This document shows positions 9,142-20,675 of a DNA stretch of 64,000 nucleotides, piece by piece (the first letter of the stretch is position 1; each line of letters starts with the position of its first letter). The DNA lies in the NCBI RefSeq assembly GCF_900099825.1, contig NZ_LT629693.1:7513001-7577000 (forward strand), read 5' to 3'. The position numbers were made by a program, and so were the translations under genes. The notes under the pieces are model-generated. The model was not told where the DNA came from. It saw only the letters and a program-made list of their open reading frames with translations, and ran no database searches. This DNA is from Bradyrhizobium ottawaense (GTDB taxonomy: Bacteria; Pseudomonadota; Alphaproteobacteria; Rhizobiales; Xanthobacteraceae).

Positions 9142-9476
9142 GACAAAGTTCCTACGTTCGGCGTGGGCGTGATGCGATTGAGAGGCAATCACGTCGATGT
9201 AACCGCGATACGACACTTGCATTTCGCATTTTGCATTTCGCGATCTCGGGATCCGCCGCCCGCATTGGGGAAATTCCTTTCAAGCGGGTAACGTCGGTCA
9301 CCACCCGCGACGTTTCGCAACGCGCGGCATTTGTTGACGGAAGCGCTATAAATTCCGCGCGCTGGCCGCGCATCGCGAAGTGCTGGTCTCCGCTCAGAAT
9401 GAGATTCTCTTGTTCACGGACATCGATGAGCGACCTGAAGACGGGGCAGGCTGCGTGCGATGAACCGGGCCGACGT
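9142..9476. other. 335-bp gap, no gene seen
   Basis: This holds the upstream region of the repeat protein, including a short TTTCGCATTTTGCATTTCGC run near 9223-9240. No convincing gene, promoter pair or RNA was found. Confidence 0.5.
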
Positions 9477-10012
9477 TCAGGTCAGTTCGCGCAGCCCGTC
9501 CTGCGTTTTGATGGTCGCCCGAAGTCGGGCGGTGGCACTGCTGATGGTGACGCGATCATCGCGGAACAGCGGCGCGAGGGTTTCGGTCAGTTCAGCGCTG
9601 TCCGGATGCGCGATGGAAAGACGCTCGAACCGGCAGCCCAGATCGGCCATCTGCGAGGCGGGGTGCGACGCCGGCGGCCATTCGATCAGCGTTGGAAAGG
9701 CGCCGCCGAACGGCATCGACCCATCGCGCGGGAATCATCGAGCGAAAACCAGCGCGTCCGCTGCGGCGTAGCGTCTGGATTCGGAGCAAGGATCTCCAGG
9801 AACATCGTCTCGTCGAGCCGCATGAGGGAGTTATGGGTTCCTATGAGAGGATGCCTACCGCCGGACGGGATGACTACACCCAGATACCGCCAGACATGCT
9901 CGACGCCCTGTTCGAGCGTCAGCGCTGCGATCGCGAAGTGATCCAGCGCCGCGCCGCCGGGCGGGCGGGTTTCGGTAACGTCATCAAAGGCTTCCAACTT
10001 CTTTAGATTCAT
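9477..10012 (-). pseudogene. glyoxalase-like (VOC) domain protein with internal deletion
   Basis: The 5' half (from 10012) encodes LDHFAIAALTLEQGVEHV, GGRHPLIGTHNSLMRL and FLEILAPNPDA, typical of the glyoxalase-like domain family. At about 9720-9735 the reading shifts: DDSRAMG is followed in another frame by SMPFGGAFPTLIEWPPA, the known C-terminal half of the same domain, which runs to a stop at 9477. Compared with intact members, about 60 residues of the middle are missing. A deletion that shifted the frame therefore inactivated the gene. Confidence 0.65.
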
Positions 10013-10169
10013 GTATTTGGAGCATAATCCTGATATTCTGATGTAGAAAGCTCACAATCATCCCTGCTACTTTGCATGGGGTTGATTTCGATATTTTGTC
10101 GGAGCGGGGCCGCTCCTTGGTCCGCCTTACCAAATCACCGGCGATCAGCCGGAAAACCGGCCGTATTTC

Positions 10170-10198
10170 CTTGCTTATCGGCAGAATCCGGCTATATA
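10170..10198 (+). promoter_or_regulatory. candidate promoter for rpsB
   Basis: TTGCTT (10171-10176) and TATATA (10193-10198) are separated by 16 bp, close to the alphaproteobacterial sigma-70 pattern CTTGAC-N17-CTATAT. They lie about 110 bp upstream of the rpsB start, a common spacing for ribosomal protein leaders. Confidence 0.5.
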
Positions 10199-10309
10199 CC
10201 GCGCCATCTCACACGGAAGCATGGCTCTCAAAGGCCGTCCGGTGGCAACCGGGCCATAAGGCTCGTCTGCTCACACGCTTCCGGAGGAACCAACCGGAGA
10301 ATTGAAACG

Positions 10310-11308
10310 ATGTCGGTACCCGATTTTTCTATGCGCCAGCTGCTTGAAGCCGGCGTTCACTTTGGCCACCAATCCCACCGCTGGAATCCGAAAATGGCAG
10401 AGTTCATTTTCGGCGCCCGCAACAACATCCATATCATCGATCTCGCCCAGACCGTGCCGTTGCTGCATCGTGCGCTGACGGCGGTCTCGGACACCGTCGC
10501 CAAGGGCGGCCGTATCCTGTTCGTCGGCACCAAGCGCCAGGCGCAGGACGGCGTGGCCGAGGCTGCGAAGCGTTCGGCGCAGTACTTCGTCAATTCGCGC
10601 TGGCTCGGCGGCACGCTGACCAACTGGAAGACGATTTCGGGCTCGATCAAGCGCCTGCGTCACCTCGATGAGGTGCTCTCGTCGGGCGAAGCCAGCTCCT
10701 ACACCAAGAAGGAGCGGCTGACGCTGCAGCGCGAGCGCGACAAGCTCGACCGTTCGCTCGGCGGCATCAAGGACATGGGCGGGCTTCCCGACATGATCTT
10801 CGTGATCGACACCAACAAGGAAGACATCGCGATCCAGGAAGCGCAGCGGCTCAACATTCCCGTTGCCGCGATCGTCGATACCAATTCCGACCCCAAGGGC
10901 ATCACCTATGTGGTGCCGGGCAATGACGACGCCGGCCGCGCCATCTCGCTGTATTGCGACCTGGTGGCCCGCGCCGCTATCGACGGCATTTCGCGCGCGC
11001 AGGGTGAATCCGGGATCGATGCCGGCTCCTTCGCCAAGCCGGTCCAGGAGGAAGTTCCGGCCGCAGCGCAGCCGACCGGCTTCCAGGGTCTGGCCGGCCC
11101 GCGCGGCACCGCCGACAACCTCAAGAAGCTCACCGGCGTGTCGGGTGCGATCGAGAAGAAGTTCAACGACCTCGGCATCTTCCATTACTGGCAGCTCGCC
11201 GAGCTCGACCACGACACCGCGCACAAGATCGGTGAAGAGGTCGGACTTCCGAGCCGCGCCGATGGCTGGGTCGCCCAGGCCAAGACGCTGACCGCAGAAG
11301 CGGAATAA
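10310..11308 (+). CDS. rpsB: 30S ribosomal protein S2
   Basis: 332 residues, with the S2 signature [20 protein letters not shown] at the N-terminus, then [10 protein letters not shown] and [10 protein letters not shown]. It is longer than the E. coli protein (about 240) because of a C-terminal extension with a helix-hairpin-helix-like segment ([20 protein letters not shown]), usual in alphaproteobacteria. The start at 10310 follows a purine-rich CGGAGA site; upstream in-frame codons lack family similarity. It is the first gene of the rpsB-tsf-pyrH-frr cluster. Confidence 0.97.
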   Translation: MSVPDFSMRQLLEAGVHFGHQSHRWNPKMAEFIFGARNNIHIIDLAQTVPLLHRALTAVSDTVAKGGRILFVGTKRQAQDGVAEAAKRSAQYFVNSRWLGGTLTNWKTISGSIKRLRHLDEVLSSGEASSYTKKERLTLQRERDKLDRSLGGIKDMGGLPDMIFVIDTNKEDIAIQEAQRLNIPVAAIVDTNSDPKGITYVVPGNDDAGRAISLYCDLVARAAIDGISRAQGESGIDAGSFAKPVQEEVPAAAQPTGFQGLAGPRGTADNLKKLTGVSGAIEKKFNDLGIFHYWQLAELDHDTAHKIGEEVGLPSRADGWVAQAKTLTAEAE

Positions 11309-11316
11309 CGGTAGCA

Positions 11317-11345
11317 CCGGGTGGCCGGCTTTGTCGGCCACCGGT
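11317..11345 (+). terminator. hairpin between rpsB and tsf
   Basis: ACCGGGTGGCCG and CGGCCACCGGT pair around a 6-7 nt loop with one bulge, followed by TCATTTTCCC. It is likely an attenuator or partial terminator that sets the rpsB/tsf ratio. Confidence 0.45.
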
Positions 11346-11439
11346 TCATTTTCCCGATACGGCATCCCGGTAGCTGACAGCGGCACGGCGCAAGGCGTGC
11401 GCCGCGCCCGCGGCTAACAGGCAAGAAGGATATCCAACG

Positions 11440-12363
11440 ATGGCAACGATCTCTGCTGGCATGGTCAAGGAACTGCGCGAGTCGACCGGCGCAGGCATGA
11501 TGGACTGCAAGGCGGCCCTCACCGAAACCGCCGGCGACATGACGGCGGCGCAGGATTGGCTACGCAAGAAGGGCCTGTCGAAGGCTGCCAAGAAGGCCGG
11601 CCGCGTCGCCGCGGAAGGCCTGATCGGCGCCGTGACCGCGGGCACCAAGGGTGTGGTCGTCGAAGTCAACTCCGAGACCGACTTCGTGGCCCGCAACGAG
11701 CAGTTCCAGGGCCTCGTCAAGATGATCGCCCAGGTCGCACTCAAGACCGGCGCCGACGTCGAGGCGATCAAGGCCGCCAAGGTCGGCGACGTCACCGTCG
11801 AGACCGCGATTTCGGATGCGATCGCGACCATCGGCGAAAACATGTCGTTGCGCCGTGCGGCCCTGCTCGAAGTCGGCAAGGGCGTGGTGTCGAGCTACGT
11901 CCATGGTGCGGTCATCGACGGCGCCGGCAAGATGGGCGTGCTGGTGGCGCTGGAGTCCACCGGCAAGACCGATGAGCTCGCGGTCCTCGGCCGCCAGTTG
12001 GCCATGCATGTCGCCGCCACCAATCCGCTGGCGCTCGATCCGGCCGGGCTCGATCCCGTGACCGTGAAGCGCGAAAAGGACGTGCTGGCCGACAAATATC
12101 GCCAGCAGGGCAAGGCCGAGAACATGATCGAGAAGATCGTCGAATCCGGTCTGAAGACCTATTACAAGGAAGTCTGCCTGCTCGAGCAGGCCTTCATCCA
12201 CGATACCGGCAAGTCGGTTGCGCAGGCGGTCAAGGAAGCCGAGGGCAAAGTCGGCGGACCTGTGAAGATTACCGGTTTTGTGCGCTATGCTCTCGGTGAG
12301 GGAATCGAAAAGCAGGAATCCGATTTCGCAGCCGAAGTCGCGGCGGCCAGCGGCAAGAAATAA
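11440..12363 (+). CDS. tsf: translation elongation factor Ts
   Basis: 307 residues; nucleotide exchange factor for EF-Tu. The N-terminal signature [19 protein letters not shown] and the TDFVARN motif (about residues 75-82) are present, and the length is normal for alphaproteobacteria. It lies 131 bp after rpsB, the standard bacterial arrangement. Confidence 0.97.
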   Translation: MATISAGMVKELRESTGAGMMDCKAALTETAGDMTAAQDWLRKKGLSKAAKKAGRVAAEGLIGAVTAGTKGVVVEVNSETDFVARNEQFQGLVKMIAQVALKTGADVEAIKAAKVGDVTVETAISDAIATIGENMSLRRAALLEVGKGVVSSYVHGAVIDGAGKMGVLVALESTGKTDELAVLGRQLAMHVAATNPLALDPAGLDPVTVKREKDVLADKYRQQGKAENMIEKIVESGLKTYYKEVCLLEQAFIHDTGKSVAQAVKEAEGKVGGPVKITGFVRYALGEGIEKQESDFAAEVAAASGKK

Positions 12364-12382
12364 CCGCTGTCAGAATAGGCTT

Positions 12383-12400
12383 CCGGCGCTTTGGCGCCGG
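12383..12400 (+). terminator. hairpin between tsf and pyrH
   Basis: Perfect 7-bp stem CCGGCGC/GCGCCGG with a TTTG loop, 20 bp after the tsf stop. There is no T-run, so processing or attenuation is as likely as termination. Confidence 0.35.
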
Positions 12401-12433
12401 GAGTTGTCTGCGCGGGCAAGGAAGCGAGCAGCA

Positions 12434-13150
12434 ATGGCTGAGCCGGTCTACCGTCGCGTCGTGATCAAGCTCTCGGGCGAATTTCTCGCCGGCAGCCAGT
12501 CCTTCGGCATCGACCAGCCCACCATCGACCGCGTTGCCGACGACCTGATCGCAGCCCAGAAGCTCGGCGTCGAGCTCGCCGTCGTGATCGGCGGCGGCAA
12601 TATCTTTCGCGGCGTCGAAGTTTCCGCTCGCGGCGTGTCGCGGCCGACCGGCGACACCATGGGCATGCTTGCCACCATGATGAACTGCCTGGCCCTGGAA
12701 GCCGCCATCGAGCGCAAGGGGAGGCCGGCGCGGACCCTGTCGGCGTTCGTGATGCCGGAGGTTTCCGAGCTGTTCACCCGCGGTGCAGCGCACAAATACC
12801 TCTCCGAGGGCCGAATCGTGCTGCTCGGCGGCGGAACGGGCAATCCGTTCTTCACCACCGACACCACGGCGGTGCTGCGGGCGGCCGAAATCGGTGCCGA
12901 GGCGGTGCTGAAGGCCACCAATGTCGATGGCGTCTACAGCGCCGATCCCAAAAAAGACCCGTCGGCCAGGCGTTTCGACCGGTTGACGCATTCTCAGGCC
13001 ATCGAAGGTGGCTACAAGGTGATGGATGCAACTGCATTCGCGCTTGCCCGCGAGACATCGCTGCCTATCATCGTATTCTCGATCGCCGAGCCGGGTTCGA
13101 TCGGCGCGATCCTGCGCGGTACCGGCCACGGCACGGTCGTCGCCGGCTGA
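12434..13150 (+). CDS. pyrH: UMP kinase
   Basis: 238 residues; phosphorylates UMP to UDP for pyrimidine nucleotide synthesis. Amino-acid-kinase motifs seen are [13 protein letters not shown] at the start, [30 protein letters not shown] and [12 protein letters not shown]. The start at 12434 (MAEPVYRR) is chosen because the fold starts there, although an in-frame extension exists upstream. Confidence 0.97.
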   Translation: MAEPVYRRVVIKLSGEFLAGSQSFGIDQPTIDRVADDLIAAQKLGVELAVVIGGGNIFRGVEVSARGVSRPTGDTMGMLATMMNCLALEAAIERKGRPARTLSAFVMPEVSELFTRGAAHKYLSEGRIVLLGGGTGNPFFTTDTTAVLRAAEIGAEAVLKATNVDGVYSADPKKDPSARRFDRLTHSQAIEGGYKVMDATAFALARETSLPIIVFSIAEPGSIGAILRGTGHGTVVAG

Positions 13151-13170
13151 AACGCCGGTACTGCTTCTAA

Positions 13171-13200
13171 CCGCCGGCGCCAGAGATGCCGGCGGCTGGT
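13171..13200 (+). terminator. hairpin between pyrH and frr
   Basis: CCGCCGGC (13171-13178) pairs with GCCGGCGG (13188-13195), followed by CTGGTTTTCTT. It resembles a weak Rho-independent terminator within the cluster. Confidence 0.45.
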
Positions 13201-13223
13201 TTTCTTGAGGAGGGGAGAGCGTA

Positions 13224-13787
13224 ATGCCCACGCCAGGTTTTGACATCAACGAAGTGAAGCGCCGCATGCAAGGCGCCACGCAGGCGCTCAAGCACGAACT
13301 GGGCGGCTTGCGCACCGGCCGGGCGGCGGCGTCCATGCTGGAGCCGGTGCAGGTGGAAGCCTATGGCTCGCACATGCCGCTCAACCAGCTTGCAACCGTC
13401 AGCGTGCCGGAACCGCGGCTGCTGTCGGTACAGGTTTGGGACAAGTCGATGGTCAAGGCCGTGGAGAAGGCGATCGTCGATTCCAACCTCGGCCTGAGCC
13501 CCGCTACCGAAGGGCAGGTGCTGCGTCTTCGGATTCCGGAACTCAACGAGGAGCGCCGCAAGGAACTGGTGAAGGTCGCGCATAAGTATGCCGAAGCGGC
13601 CAAGGTCGCGGTTCGCCATGTCCGTCGCGACGGGATCGATACCGTCAAGAAACTCGAGAAGAATCACGAGATTTCCGAAGACGATCAGGAGCGCCTTGCC
13701 AACGACGTGCAGAAGGCGACCGACGCCATGATCGCTGAAATCGACCAGTTGCTTGCGGCCAAGGAAAAGGAAATCCTCACCGTTTGA
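13224..13787 (+). CDS. frr: ribosome recycling factor
   Basis: 187 residues, the usual length. Key segments are [29 protein letters not shown], and the C-terminal [21 protein letters not shown] typical of RRF. A GGAGGGGAGAG ribosome-binding site lies 6 bp before the ATG. It releases the post-termination ribosome together with EF-G. Confidence 0.97.
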   Translation: MPTPGFDINEVKRRMQGATQALKHELGGLRTGRAAASMLEPVQVEAYGSHMPLNQLATVSVPEPRLLSVQVWDKSMVKAVEKAIVDSNLGLSPATEGQVLRLRIPELNEERRKELVKVAHKYAEAAKVAVRHVRRDGIDTVKKLEKNHEISEDDQERLANDVQKATDAMIAEIDQLLAAKEKEILTV

Positions 13788-13801
13788 TAACTGAAGACCG
13801 A

Positions 13802-13858
13802 GACACTGCAATCGAGACACTGCAATCGAGGCTTTTGCGATCAAGACTTTGGGACTGA
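13802..13858 (+). repeat. short tandem repeat before uppS
   Basis: GAGACACTGCAATC occurs twice in direct succession from about 13800, followed by two degenerate copies (GAGGCTTTTGCGATC and AAGACTTTGGGACTG). The array fills the frr-uppS gap. Confidence 0.5.
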
Positions 13859-13870
13859 CCCTGGAATTGA

Positions 13871-14629
13871 ATGATGTCTAACGCCGCGGCCCCAGCAACA
13901 GAAGGATCGGATCGAACCGTTCCGTTGCATGTGGCGATCATCATGGATGGAAACGGGCGCTGGGCGGCGGCGCGCGGCCTGCCGCGCGCGGAAGGCCACC
14001 GCCGCGGCGTCGAGGCGTTGCGCCGCGTGGTTCGGGCCTCCCATGAACTCGGCGTGCTCTATCTGACGATCTTTTCGTTCAGCTCGGAGAACTGGTCGCG
14101 GCCGGCGACTGAAATCGGCGATCTGTTCGGCTTGCTGCGCCGTTTCATCCGCAACGATCTGGCGACACTGCATCGCGACGGCGTGCGCGTCCGCGTGATC
14201 GGCGAGCGCGAAGGGCTGGATTCCGACATCTGCGCGCTGCTCAACGAAGCCGAAGAGCTGACCAGGGCCAATACCAAGCTCAATCTCGTAGTCGCGTTCA
14301 ACTACGGATCGCGCCAGGAGATCGCCAAGGCGGCCCAGCGGCTCGCGCGCGAAGTCGCCGAGGGCAAGCGCGATCCTGCATCTGTCGATGCCGACTCCCT
14401 CGGCCAGTATCTCGACACGCCCGATATCCCGGATCCCGACCTCATCATCCGCACCAGCGGCGAACAGCGGCTGTCGAACTTCCTGATGTGGCAGGCGGCC
14501 TACAGCGAGCTCGTATTCGTGCCGATCCACTGGCCGGATTTCGACAAGGCCGCGCTCGAAAGCGCGATTGCCGAATACGCCAGACGGGAACGCCGTTTCG
14601 GCGGCCTGGCCGCGAAAACCGGCTCGTGA
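13871..14629 (+). CDS. uppS: isoprenyl (undecaprenyl) diphosphate synthase
   Basis: 252 residues, cis-prenyltransferase. Motifs are [20 protein letters not shown] with the catalytic Asp, FSFSSENW, and the C-terminal [20 protein letters not shown] with the second diphosphate-binding region. It makes the C55 lipid carrier for peptidoglycan. The start could be 13871 or the adjacent ATG at 13874. Confidence 0.95.
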   Translation: MMSNAAAPATEGSDRTVPLHVAIIMDGNGRWAAARGLPRAEGHRRGVEALRRVVRASHELGVLYLTIFSFSSENWSRPATEIGDLFGLLRRFIRNDLATLHRDGVRVRVIGEREGLDSDICALLNEAEELTRANTKLNLVVAFNYGSRQEIAKAAQRLAREVAEGKRDPASVDADSLGQYLDTPDIPDPDLIIRTSGEQRLSNFLMWQAAYSELVFVPIHWPDFDKAALESAIAEYARRERRFGGLAAKTGS

Positions 14630-15474
14630 CCGAGGACGACGCCGCGCCGGCGGCAGCGAGCGAATCCAATTCGCGCAATCTCCTGATGCGTGTTCTCGTG
14701 GCCGCCGTGCTGATCCCGCTGGCGGTGGCGATCGCCTATGCCGGCGGCTGGCTTTGGACCGCGCTGGTAACGGCGGCCGCCATTGGTCTGTTCGTGGAAT
14801 GGCTGGCCGTCGTCGGACTTGCGGGCGCGGTGGCGTTGGCGATCAGAGGCGGCGTTGCGTTGGCGTTGGGAGGGATTTGCTTCGCGGTTGGACGGATCGA
14901 TGCCGCGTTGATTGTCCTCGCGATCGGCTTCGTCGCGGTCGGATCGACTGCGCCGGACCGGCGAGGCTGGGCAGCGGCCGGATTTTGCTATGCGGCGGCG
15001 GCCGAGATCGCCTCGGTGCTGCTGCGCCTCGATCCCGTCAAGGGTTTTGCCGCGCTGATATTCCTGCTGCTCATCGTCTGGGTGACCGATAGCGGCGGTT
15101 ATTTCGCCGGCCGCGGCATTGGCGGCCCTAAACTCTGGCCGCAGGTCAGCCCGAAGAAGACCTGGGCGGGGGCGGTTGGTGGTTTCGCCGCCAGTCTTGC
15201 CGTGGCCTGCGGATTTGCGGCGTTCGATCTCGGCAGGACCGTCCCGCTGTTGGTCGCAGCGGCCATCCTCTCGGTCGCCTCCCAACTCGGCGATCTCTTC
15301 GAATCCGCCGTGAAGCGGCGCTTCGGCGTCAAGGATTCCAGCCACATCATTCCCGGCCATGGCGGGTTGATGGATCGTCTGGATGGGTTTGTCGCAGCCG
15401 TCGTCCTGGCGGCACTTTTCGGGTTCCTGCGCGGAGGCGCCGATGGCGTCGGCCGCGGTCTTATGGTTTGGTGA
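14626..15474 (+). CDS. cdsA: phosphatidate cytidylyltransferase
   Basis: 282 residues, integral membrane enzyme making CDP-diacylglycerol. Several hydrophobic segments precede the CdsA signature near the C-terminus, [21 protein letters not shown] followed by LMDRLDG. The GTG start at 14626 overlaps the uppS stop by 4 bp, showing translational coupling; the longer in-frame extension into uppS is rejected. Confidence 0.93.
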   Translation: MTEDDAAPAAASESNSRNLLMRVLVAAVLIPLAVAIAYAGGWLWTALVTAAAIGLFVEWLAVVGLAGAVALAIRGGVALALGGICFAVGRIDAALIVLAIGFVAVGSTAPDRRGWAAAGFCYAAAAEIASVLLRLDPVKGFAALIFLLLIVWVTDSGGYFAGRGIGGPKLWPQVSPKKTWAGAVGGFAASLAVACGFAAFDLGRTVPLLVAAAILSVASQLGDLFESAVKRRFGVKDSSHIIPGHGGLMDRLDGFVAAVVLAALFGFLRGGADGVGRGLMVW

Positions 15475-15478
15475 AACG

Positions 15479-16702
15479 ATGAGCGCAGTTCCATTGCGTA
15501 ACAACAAGGCCACGGCGTCCGCCGTGCGTACCGTGACGGTCCTCGGCGCCACCGGTTCCATCGGTGACAGCACCATGGATTTGCTGCGGGGCGCGCGCGA
15601 CCGCTACGAGGTCGAGGCGCTGACGGCGAATTCCAACGTCGAGGGGCTTGCCAAGCTCGCGAAAGAATTCGGGGCGCGGTTTGCGGCGATCGCCGATCCC
15701 GCACGGCTCGGTGAGTTGAAGGCAGCGCTCGCCGGCACCCGCACCGAATGCGGCGCCGGCGAAAGCGCGATCATTGAAGCCGCCGCGCGTCCCGCCGACT
15801 GGGTGATGGCGGCCGTGAGCGGCGCGGCCGGACTCAAGCCCGCGCTGGCGGCGGTCGATCGGGGGGCTTCGGTCGCCCTGGCCAACAAGGAATGCCTGGT
15901 TTGCGCCGGCGATTTCTTCATGCAGCGCGCCGCCAAGGCAGGGGCCTGCATCCTGCCCGCGGATTCCGAGCATAACGCGCTGTTTCAGGCGCTGTCGTCC
16001 GGCAATCGCGAGGAACTGGTGCGCGTGATCATCACCGCGTCCGGCGGGCCGTTCCGCACCTGGGCCGCCGCCGACATCGAGCAGGCGACACTGGCGCAGG
16101 CGCTGAAGCATCCGAACTGGAGCATGGGCCAGAAGATCACCATCGATTCGGCCTCGATGATGAACAAGGGCCTCGAAGTCATCGAAGCCTCGTATCTGTT
16201 TGGCCTGAGCGCCGATGAAATCGACGTTCTCGTGCATCCGCAGTCGATCATTCACGGCATGGTCGAATTCACCGATCGTTCGGTGGTCGCCCAGCTCGGC
16301 GCGCCCGACATGCGGATTCCGATCGCGCATTGCCTGGGATGGCCGGATCGAATCGTCGGCCCGTCGGCAAGGCTGGATCTGGCCAAGATCGGACAATTGA
16401 CGTTCGAGGCGCCGGATTTCGAGCGGTTCCCGGGACTCCGGCTGGCCTATGAGGCGCTGCGCACCGGCCGCGGCGCAACCACGGTGTTCAATGCGGCCAA
16501 CGAGGTCGCGGTGGCGGCTTTTATGGCCGGCCAGATCAAATTCGGGGCGATCGCGCGCCTCGTCGAAGCCACCATGAACGACTGGATTCGCTCCGGAAAT
16601 CTCGCGCCCTTGACCTCGGCCGACGACGCGATTGCCGTTGACCATAACGCGAGAAATAAAGCTGCCTCCCTATTGCCTCAAATTGCCTTAAAGGCATCCT
16701 AG
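15479..16702 (+). CDS. dxr: 1-deoxy-D-xylulose 5-phosphate reductoisomerase
   Basis: 407 residues; MEP-pathway enzyme converting DXP to MEP with NADPH. Motifs are [15 protein letters not shown] (NADPH site), [17 protein letters not shown] (metal site), [11 protein letters not shown], and [17 protein letters not shown]. It starts 4 bp after cdsA. Together with uppS it supplies isoprenoid precursors and carrier. Confidence 0.97.
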   Translation: MSAVPLRNNKATASAVRTVTVLGATGSIGDSTMDLLRGARDRYEVEALTANSNVEGLAKLAKEFGARFAAIADPARLGELKAALAGTRTECGAGESAIIEAAARPADWVMAAVSGAAGLKPALAAVDRGASVALANKECLVCAGDFFMQRAAKAGACILPADSEHNALFQALSSGNREELVRVIITASGGPFRTWAAADIEQATLAQALKHPNWSMGQKITIDSASMMNKGLEVIEASYLFGLSADEIDVLVHPQSIIHGMVEFTDRSVVAQLGAPDMRIPIAHCLGWPDRIVGPSARLDLAKIGQLTFEAPDFERFPGLRLAYEALRTGRGATTVFNAANEVAVAAFMAGQIKFGAIARLVEATMNDWIRSGNLAPLTSADDAIAVDHNARNKAASLLPQIALKAS

Positions 16703-16745
16703 AGGGTTAAGGACGGAGCCATCGGCTCGCGTCGAGGGGAATCGA

Positions 16746-17900
16746 ATGTCTGAGTTTTTTCTACATAGTTTCAATACGTTGGGCCATGGGCTCATCGGGT
16801 ATATCGTTCCCTTCCTGTTCGTCCTGACCATCGTCGTTTTCTTCCATGAGCTTGGCCACTTCCTGGTCGCTCGCTGGGCCGGCGTGAGGGTGTTGACGTT
16901 TTCGCTCGGTTTCGGGCCGGAGCTCGCCGGGTTCAACGACCGCCACGGCACCCGCTGGAAGATTTCGGCGATCCCGCTCGGCGGCTACGTCAAGTTCTTC
17001 GGTGACGAGTCGGAAGCCTCGACGCCTGCCTCGGCCGAGACGCTCGCCAGCATGTCCGACGAGGAGCGGGCGGGCTCATTCCATCACAAGAAGGTCGGTT
17101 CGCGCGCTGCCATCGTCGCCGCCGGTCCGATCGCGAATTTCATCCTGGCGATCGTGATCTTCACCTGCCTGTTCACCTTCTTCGGCAAACCCAGCACCAC
17201 CGCGCGCGTCGACAAGGTCGAAGCCGGTAGCGCGGCAGCCGCAGCGGGCTTCCAGGTCGGCGACATCGTTACGGTGATCGATGGCAAGATCATCGGCAGC
17301 TTTTCCGACATGCAGCGGATCGTCAGCGTTCATGGCGGCGATACCCTGAACTTCACCATCAAGCGCGGCGATACCACGCTTCAATTGCGCGGCACGCCCG
17401 AGCAGCGGGAAGTGAAGGACTCGTTTGGAAACGCACATCGGCTCGGGGTCTTGGGCATTACCCGTGCGACCAATCCGGGCGACGTCGTGACCGAGCGGGT
17501 TGATCCCGCGACCGCGCTCTGGCTCGGCGTCAGGGAGACCTGGTTCGTGGTCGACCGTACGCTGGCCTATATCGGCGGCGTCTTCACCGGCCGCGAAGCC
17601 GCCGACCAGGTCGGCGGTCCGTTGCGGATCGCCCAGATCTCGGGGCAGGTCGCCACCATCGGCCTTGCCGCCCTGATTCAGCTCGCGGCGGTGCTGTCGA
17701 TCTCGATCGGCCTGCTAAACCTGTTTCCGGTGCCCCTGCTGGATGGCGGTCACCTTCTGTTCTATGCGGTGGAAGCCATCCGGGGGCGTCCGCTGTCGGA
17801 GCGGGCCCAGGAAATGGGCTTCCGAATCGGACTGGGGTTGGTGCTGATGTTGATGGTGTTTGCGACCTATAACGACATCCTGCACCTGGCGGCATCGTGA
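16746..17900 (+). CDS. rseP: site-2 metalloprotease RseP
   Basis: 384 residues, inner membrane. The zinc motif HELGH is at residues 34-38 within the first transmembrane helix. A PDZ-like domain follows in the middle (VEAGSAAAAAGFQVGDIVTVIDG), and the second catalytic segment FPVPLLDGGHLLFY lies near the C-terminus. Only one PDZ domain is visible, as in many alphaproteobacteria. It cuts anti-sigma factors within the membrane. Confidence 0.94.
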   Translation: MSEFFLHSFNTLGHGLIGYIVPFLFVLTIVVFFHELGHFLVARWAGVRVLTFSLGFGPELAGFNDRHGTRWKISAIPLGGYVKFFGDESEASTPASAETLASMSDEERAGSFHHKKVGSRAAIVAAGPIANFILAIVIFTCLFTFFGKPSTTARVDKVEAGSAAAAAGFQVGDIVTVIDGKIIGSFSDMQRIVSVHGGDTLNFTIKRGDTTLQLRGTPEQREVKDSFGNAHRLGVLGITRATNPGDVVTERVDPATALWLGVRETWFVVDRTLAYIGGVFTGREAADQVGGPLRIAQISGQVATIGLAALIQLAAVLSISIGLLNLFPVPLLDGGHLLFYAVEAIRGRPLSERAQEMGFRIGLGLVLMLMVFATYNDILHLAAS

Positions 17901-18072
17901 AGCGGCTTTTTTGTGACGTTGCCCATCGGCAACGTCTTGGAATGAAAATGGAATCGCACGGCGATGCCCCGTTTGCCGCTCCGGCGAAATTGGCTACAAG
18001 CAATGCAGCAAATGGGAATCTGCCGGTTCGTAGGGGTGCGGGCCGGCCTTGGATGATAAGGGCGCTTTGCGC

Positions 18073-20643
18073 ATGATGTTTGGAATGCGAGTGCGGGGGG
18101 GCTTGTTGGCCGCTCTGATCATGTTTGCCGCGCCGGCGGCCGCCACGCTGGCGGCTGTAGTGCTGGCTGCGCCGGCTGCGGCCCAGAACGTGGCGTCGAT
18201 CACCGTGGAGGGGAACCGGCGCGTCGAGGTCGAGACCATTCGCTCCTATTTCAAGCCGGGCCCCGGTGGCCGGCTGACCCAGGCCGAGATCGACGATGGC
18301 CTGAAGGCACTGATCGAGACCGGCCTGTTCCAGGACGTCAGGATCAACCAGGCCGGCGGCCGGATCGTCGTGGTCGTGGTCGAAAACGCCGTGATCGGGC
18401 GCATCGCTTTCGAAGGCAACAAGAAGGTCAAGGACGAGCAGCTCTCGGCGGAAATCCAGTCCAAGCCGCGCGGCACGTTTTCGCGGCCGATGGTTCAGTC
18501 GGATGCCCAGCGTATCGCCGAAATCTACCGGCGTTCGGGCCGCTATGACGTGCGCGTCACCCCTGAAATCATCGAGCAGCCCAACAACCGCGTCGATCTC
18601 GTCTTCACGATTGCCGAAGGCGGCAAGACTGGTGTCAAATCGATCGAGTTCATCGGCAACGTTGCCTATTCGGCCTATCGCCTCAAGGACGTCATCAAGA
18701 CGCGCGAATCCAACCTGCTGAGCTTCCTCGGCGGCGCCGACGTCTATGATCCCGACCGGGTCGAGGCCGACCGCGACCTGATTCGCCGCTTCTATCTCAA
18801 GCATGGCTTTGCCGACGTGCAGGTGGTGGCCGCGCTGACCGAATATGATCCGGAGCGGAAGGGCTTCCTCGTTACCTTCAAGATCGACGAAGGCCAGCAG
18901 TACCGCGTCGCGTCCGTCGATTTCCAGACCAGCATCGGCACGCTCGATACCGCCTCGATGCGCGGCTTCAGCCGGGTCTCTGTCGGTTCGCTTTACAACG
19001 CCGAAGCGCTGGAAAAATCGGTCGAGGAGATGCAGATCGAAGCCTCGCGGCGCGGCTATGCGTTCGCCATAGTGCGTCCGCGCGGCGACCGCAATTTCGA
19101 GCAGCACACCGTCTCGATCGTGTTCTCCATCGACGAAGGCCCGCGTACCTATATCGAGCGCATCAATATCCGCGGCAACACCCGCACCCGCGACTACGTG
19201 ATTCGCCGCGAGTTCGACCTTTCCGAAGGCGACGCCTACAACCGCGCGCTGGTCGATCGCGCCGAGCGCCGGCTGAAGAATCTCGATTTCTTCAAGTCCG
19301 TGAAGATCGCGACCGAGCCCGGTTCGTCGACCGATCGCGTCATCCTGATCGTCGATCTGGAAGAGAAATCGACTGGCGACTTCTCGGTATCGGGTGGCTA
19401 TTCCACGACCGACGGTGCGCTCGCCGAAGTCAGTATTTCCGAACGCAACTTCCTCGGCCGCGGCCTGTTTGCGAAGGCGTCGGTAACCTACGGCCAGTAT
19501 GCGCGCGGCTACTCGCTGTCGTTCGTCGACCCCTATCTCTTGGATTACCGCGTTGCCCTCGGTCTCGACCTGTTCCAGCGCCAGCAACTGGCCAACAGCT
19601 ACATCGCCTACGGCACCAAGACGCTGGGCTTCAGCCCGCGGCTGGGCTTCAGCCTGCGCGAAGACCTCTCTTTGCAACTGCGCTATTCGATTTATCAGCA
19701 GCAAATCCAGCTGCCGAGCAACCTCGCAAACTGTAACAACAACCCCAACAACGGACTGCTCGCCTTCAACCCGTCGCCGGCCTATGCGAATCTGAACGGG
19801 CTTCCCAACGGAGGCACCACGACCGTCGGTGGCCAGACCGCCACCGACACGTCGGGTACCGGCCTATGGTGCTACAGCGATGGCGAAGCTTCGCTGCCGG
19901 TCCGCAAGGAACTGCAGAGCGGCCAAACCCTGACCTCGTCGGTCGGTTATTCGCTGAACTACAACACGCTCGACAACAACAAGAACCCGACCGACGGTCT
20001 GTTGATCGACTGGAAGCAGGACTTCGCCGGCCTCGGCGGCGACGTGAAGTACGTCAAGTCGGCGATCGATGCGAAGTACTACACCCCGCTGGTCGCCGAC
20101 GTCGTCGGATTGATCCACCTCCAGGGCGGCATGCTCAACCAGTTCGGCGGCAGCGAGCTGCGCATGCTCGATCACTTCCAGATGGGCCCGAATCTCGTCC
20201 GCGGCTTTGCCCCGAACGGTATCGGCCCGCGCGATATCAACCCCTTCGGCACCGGCGACGCGCTCGGCGGCACCAAGTACTGGGGCGCGTCGATGGAATT
20301 GCAGATGCCGTTCTGGTTCCTGCCGAAGGAAGTCGGACTCAAGGGCTCGGTCTATGCCGACGCCGGCGGGCTGTTTGACTACAAGGGCCCGACATCTTGG
20401 GCGCAGACGGGCGAAGTCAATGTGGCTGGATGCCGGCCGGCGCGGACGAACTCGCCGACCGACGCCGGTACCTGTCTGGGCCTACAGTACGACAGCGGCA
20501 ATGTCGTCCGCACCTCGGTCGGTGTCGGTCTGATCTGGGCGTCGCCGTTCGGTCCGCTGCGCTTCGACTACGCGGTTCCGCTTACCAAGGGTCAGTTCGA
20601 CCGCGTGCAGCAATTCAAGTTTGGCGGCGGAACATCGTTCTAA
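18073..20643 (+). CDS. bamA: outer membrane protein assembly factor BamA
   Basis: About 856 residues: a signal peptide ([18 protein letters not shown] ending near APAAAQN), a series of POTRA repeats (for example [46 protein letters not shown] and [14 protein letters not shown]), then the Omp85 beta-barrel ending in a C-terminal Phe (FKFGGGTSF). It catalyses insertion of beta-barrel proteins. Start 18073 is preferred; a TTG codon at 18049 is also in frame. Confidence 0.96.
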   Translation: MMFGMRVRGGLLAALIMFAAPAAATLAAVVLAAPAAAQNVASITVEGNRRVEVETIRSYFKPGPGGRLTQAEIDDGLKALIETGLFQDVRINQAGGRIVVVVVENAVIGRIAFEGNKKVKDEQLSAEIQSKPRGTFSRPMVQSDAQRIAEIYRRSGRYDVRVTPEIIEQPNNRVDLVFTIAEGGKTGVKSIEFIGNVAYSAYRLKDVIKTRESNLLSFLGGADVYDPDRVEADRDLIRRFYLKHGFADVQVVAALTEYDPERKGFLVTFKIDEGQQYRVASVDFQTSIGTLDTASMRGFSRVSVGSLYNAEALEKSVEEMQIEASRRGYAFAIVRPRGDRNFEQHTVSIVFSIDEGPRTYIERINIRGNTRTRDYVIRREFDLSEGDAYNRALVDRAERRLKNLDFFKSVKIATEPGSSTDRVILIVDLEEKSTGDFSVSGGYSTTDGALAEVSISERNFLGRGLFAKASVTYGQYARGYSLSFVDPYLLDYRVALGLDLFQRQQLANSYIAYGTKTLGFSPRLGFSLREDLSLQLRYSIYQQQIQLPSNLANCNNNPNNGLLAFNPSPAYANLNGLPNGGTTTVGGQTATDTSGTGLWCYSDGEASLPVRKELQSGQTLTSSVGYSLNYNTLDNNKNPTDGLLIDWKQDFAGLGGDVKYVKSAIDAKYYTPLVADVVGLIHLQGGMLNQFGGSELRMLDHFQMGPNLVRGFAPNGIGPRDINPFGTGDALGGTKYWGASMELQMPFWFLPKEVGLKGSVYADAGGLFDYKGPTSWAQTGEVNVAGCRPARTNSPTDAGTCLGLQYDSGNVVRTSVGVGLIWASPFGPLRFDYAVPLTKGQFDRVQQFKFGGGTSF

Positions 20644-20675
20644 CTCCGATTACCGGCCGGACTGCGACGGATGGA

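Noticed and set aside
9326..9356. TTGACG and TATAAA boxes near 9331-9354
   Set aside because: Spacing of about 8 bp is far too short for a sigma-70 promoter.
9231..9941. 236-codon plus-strand frame
   Set aside because: It is antisense to the glyoxalase-like remnant and has no domain-like features.
17584..19704. 706-codon minus-strand frame
   Set aside because: Antisense shadow of rseP and bamA; no family features in its translation.
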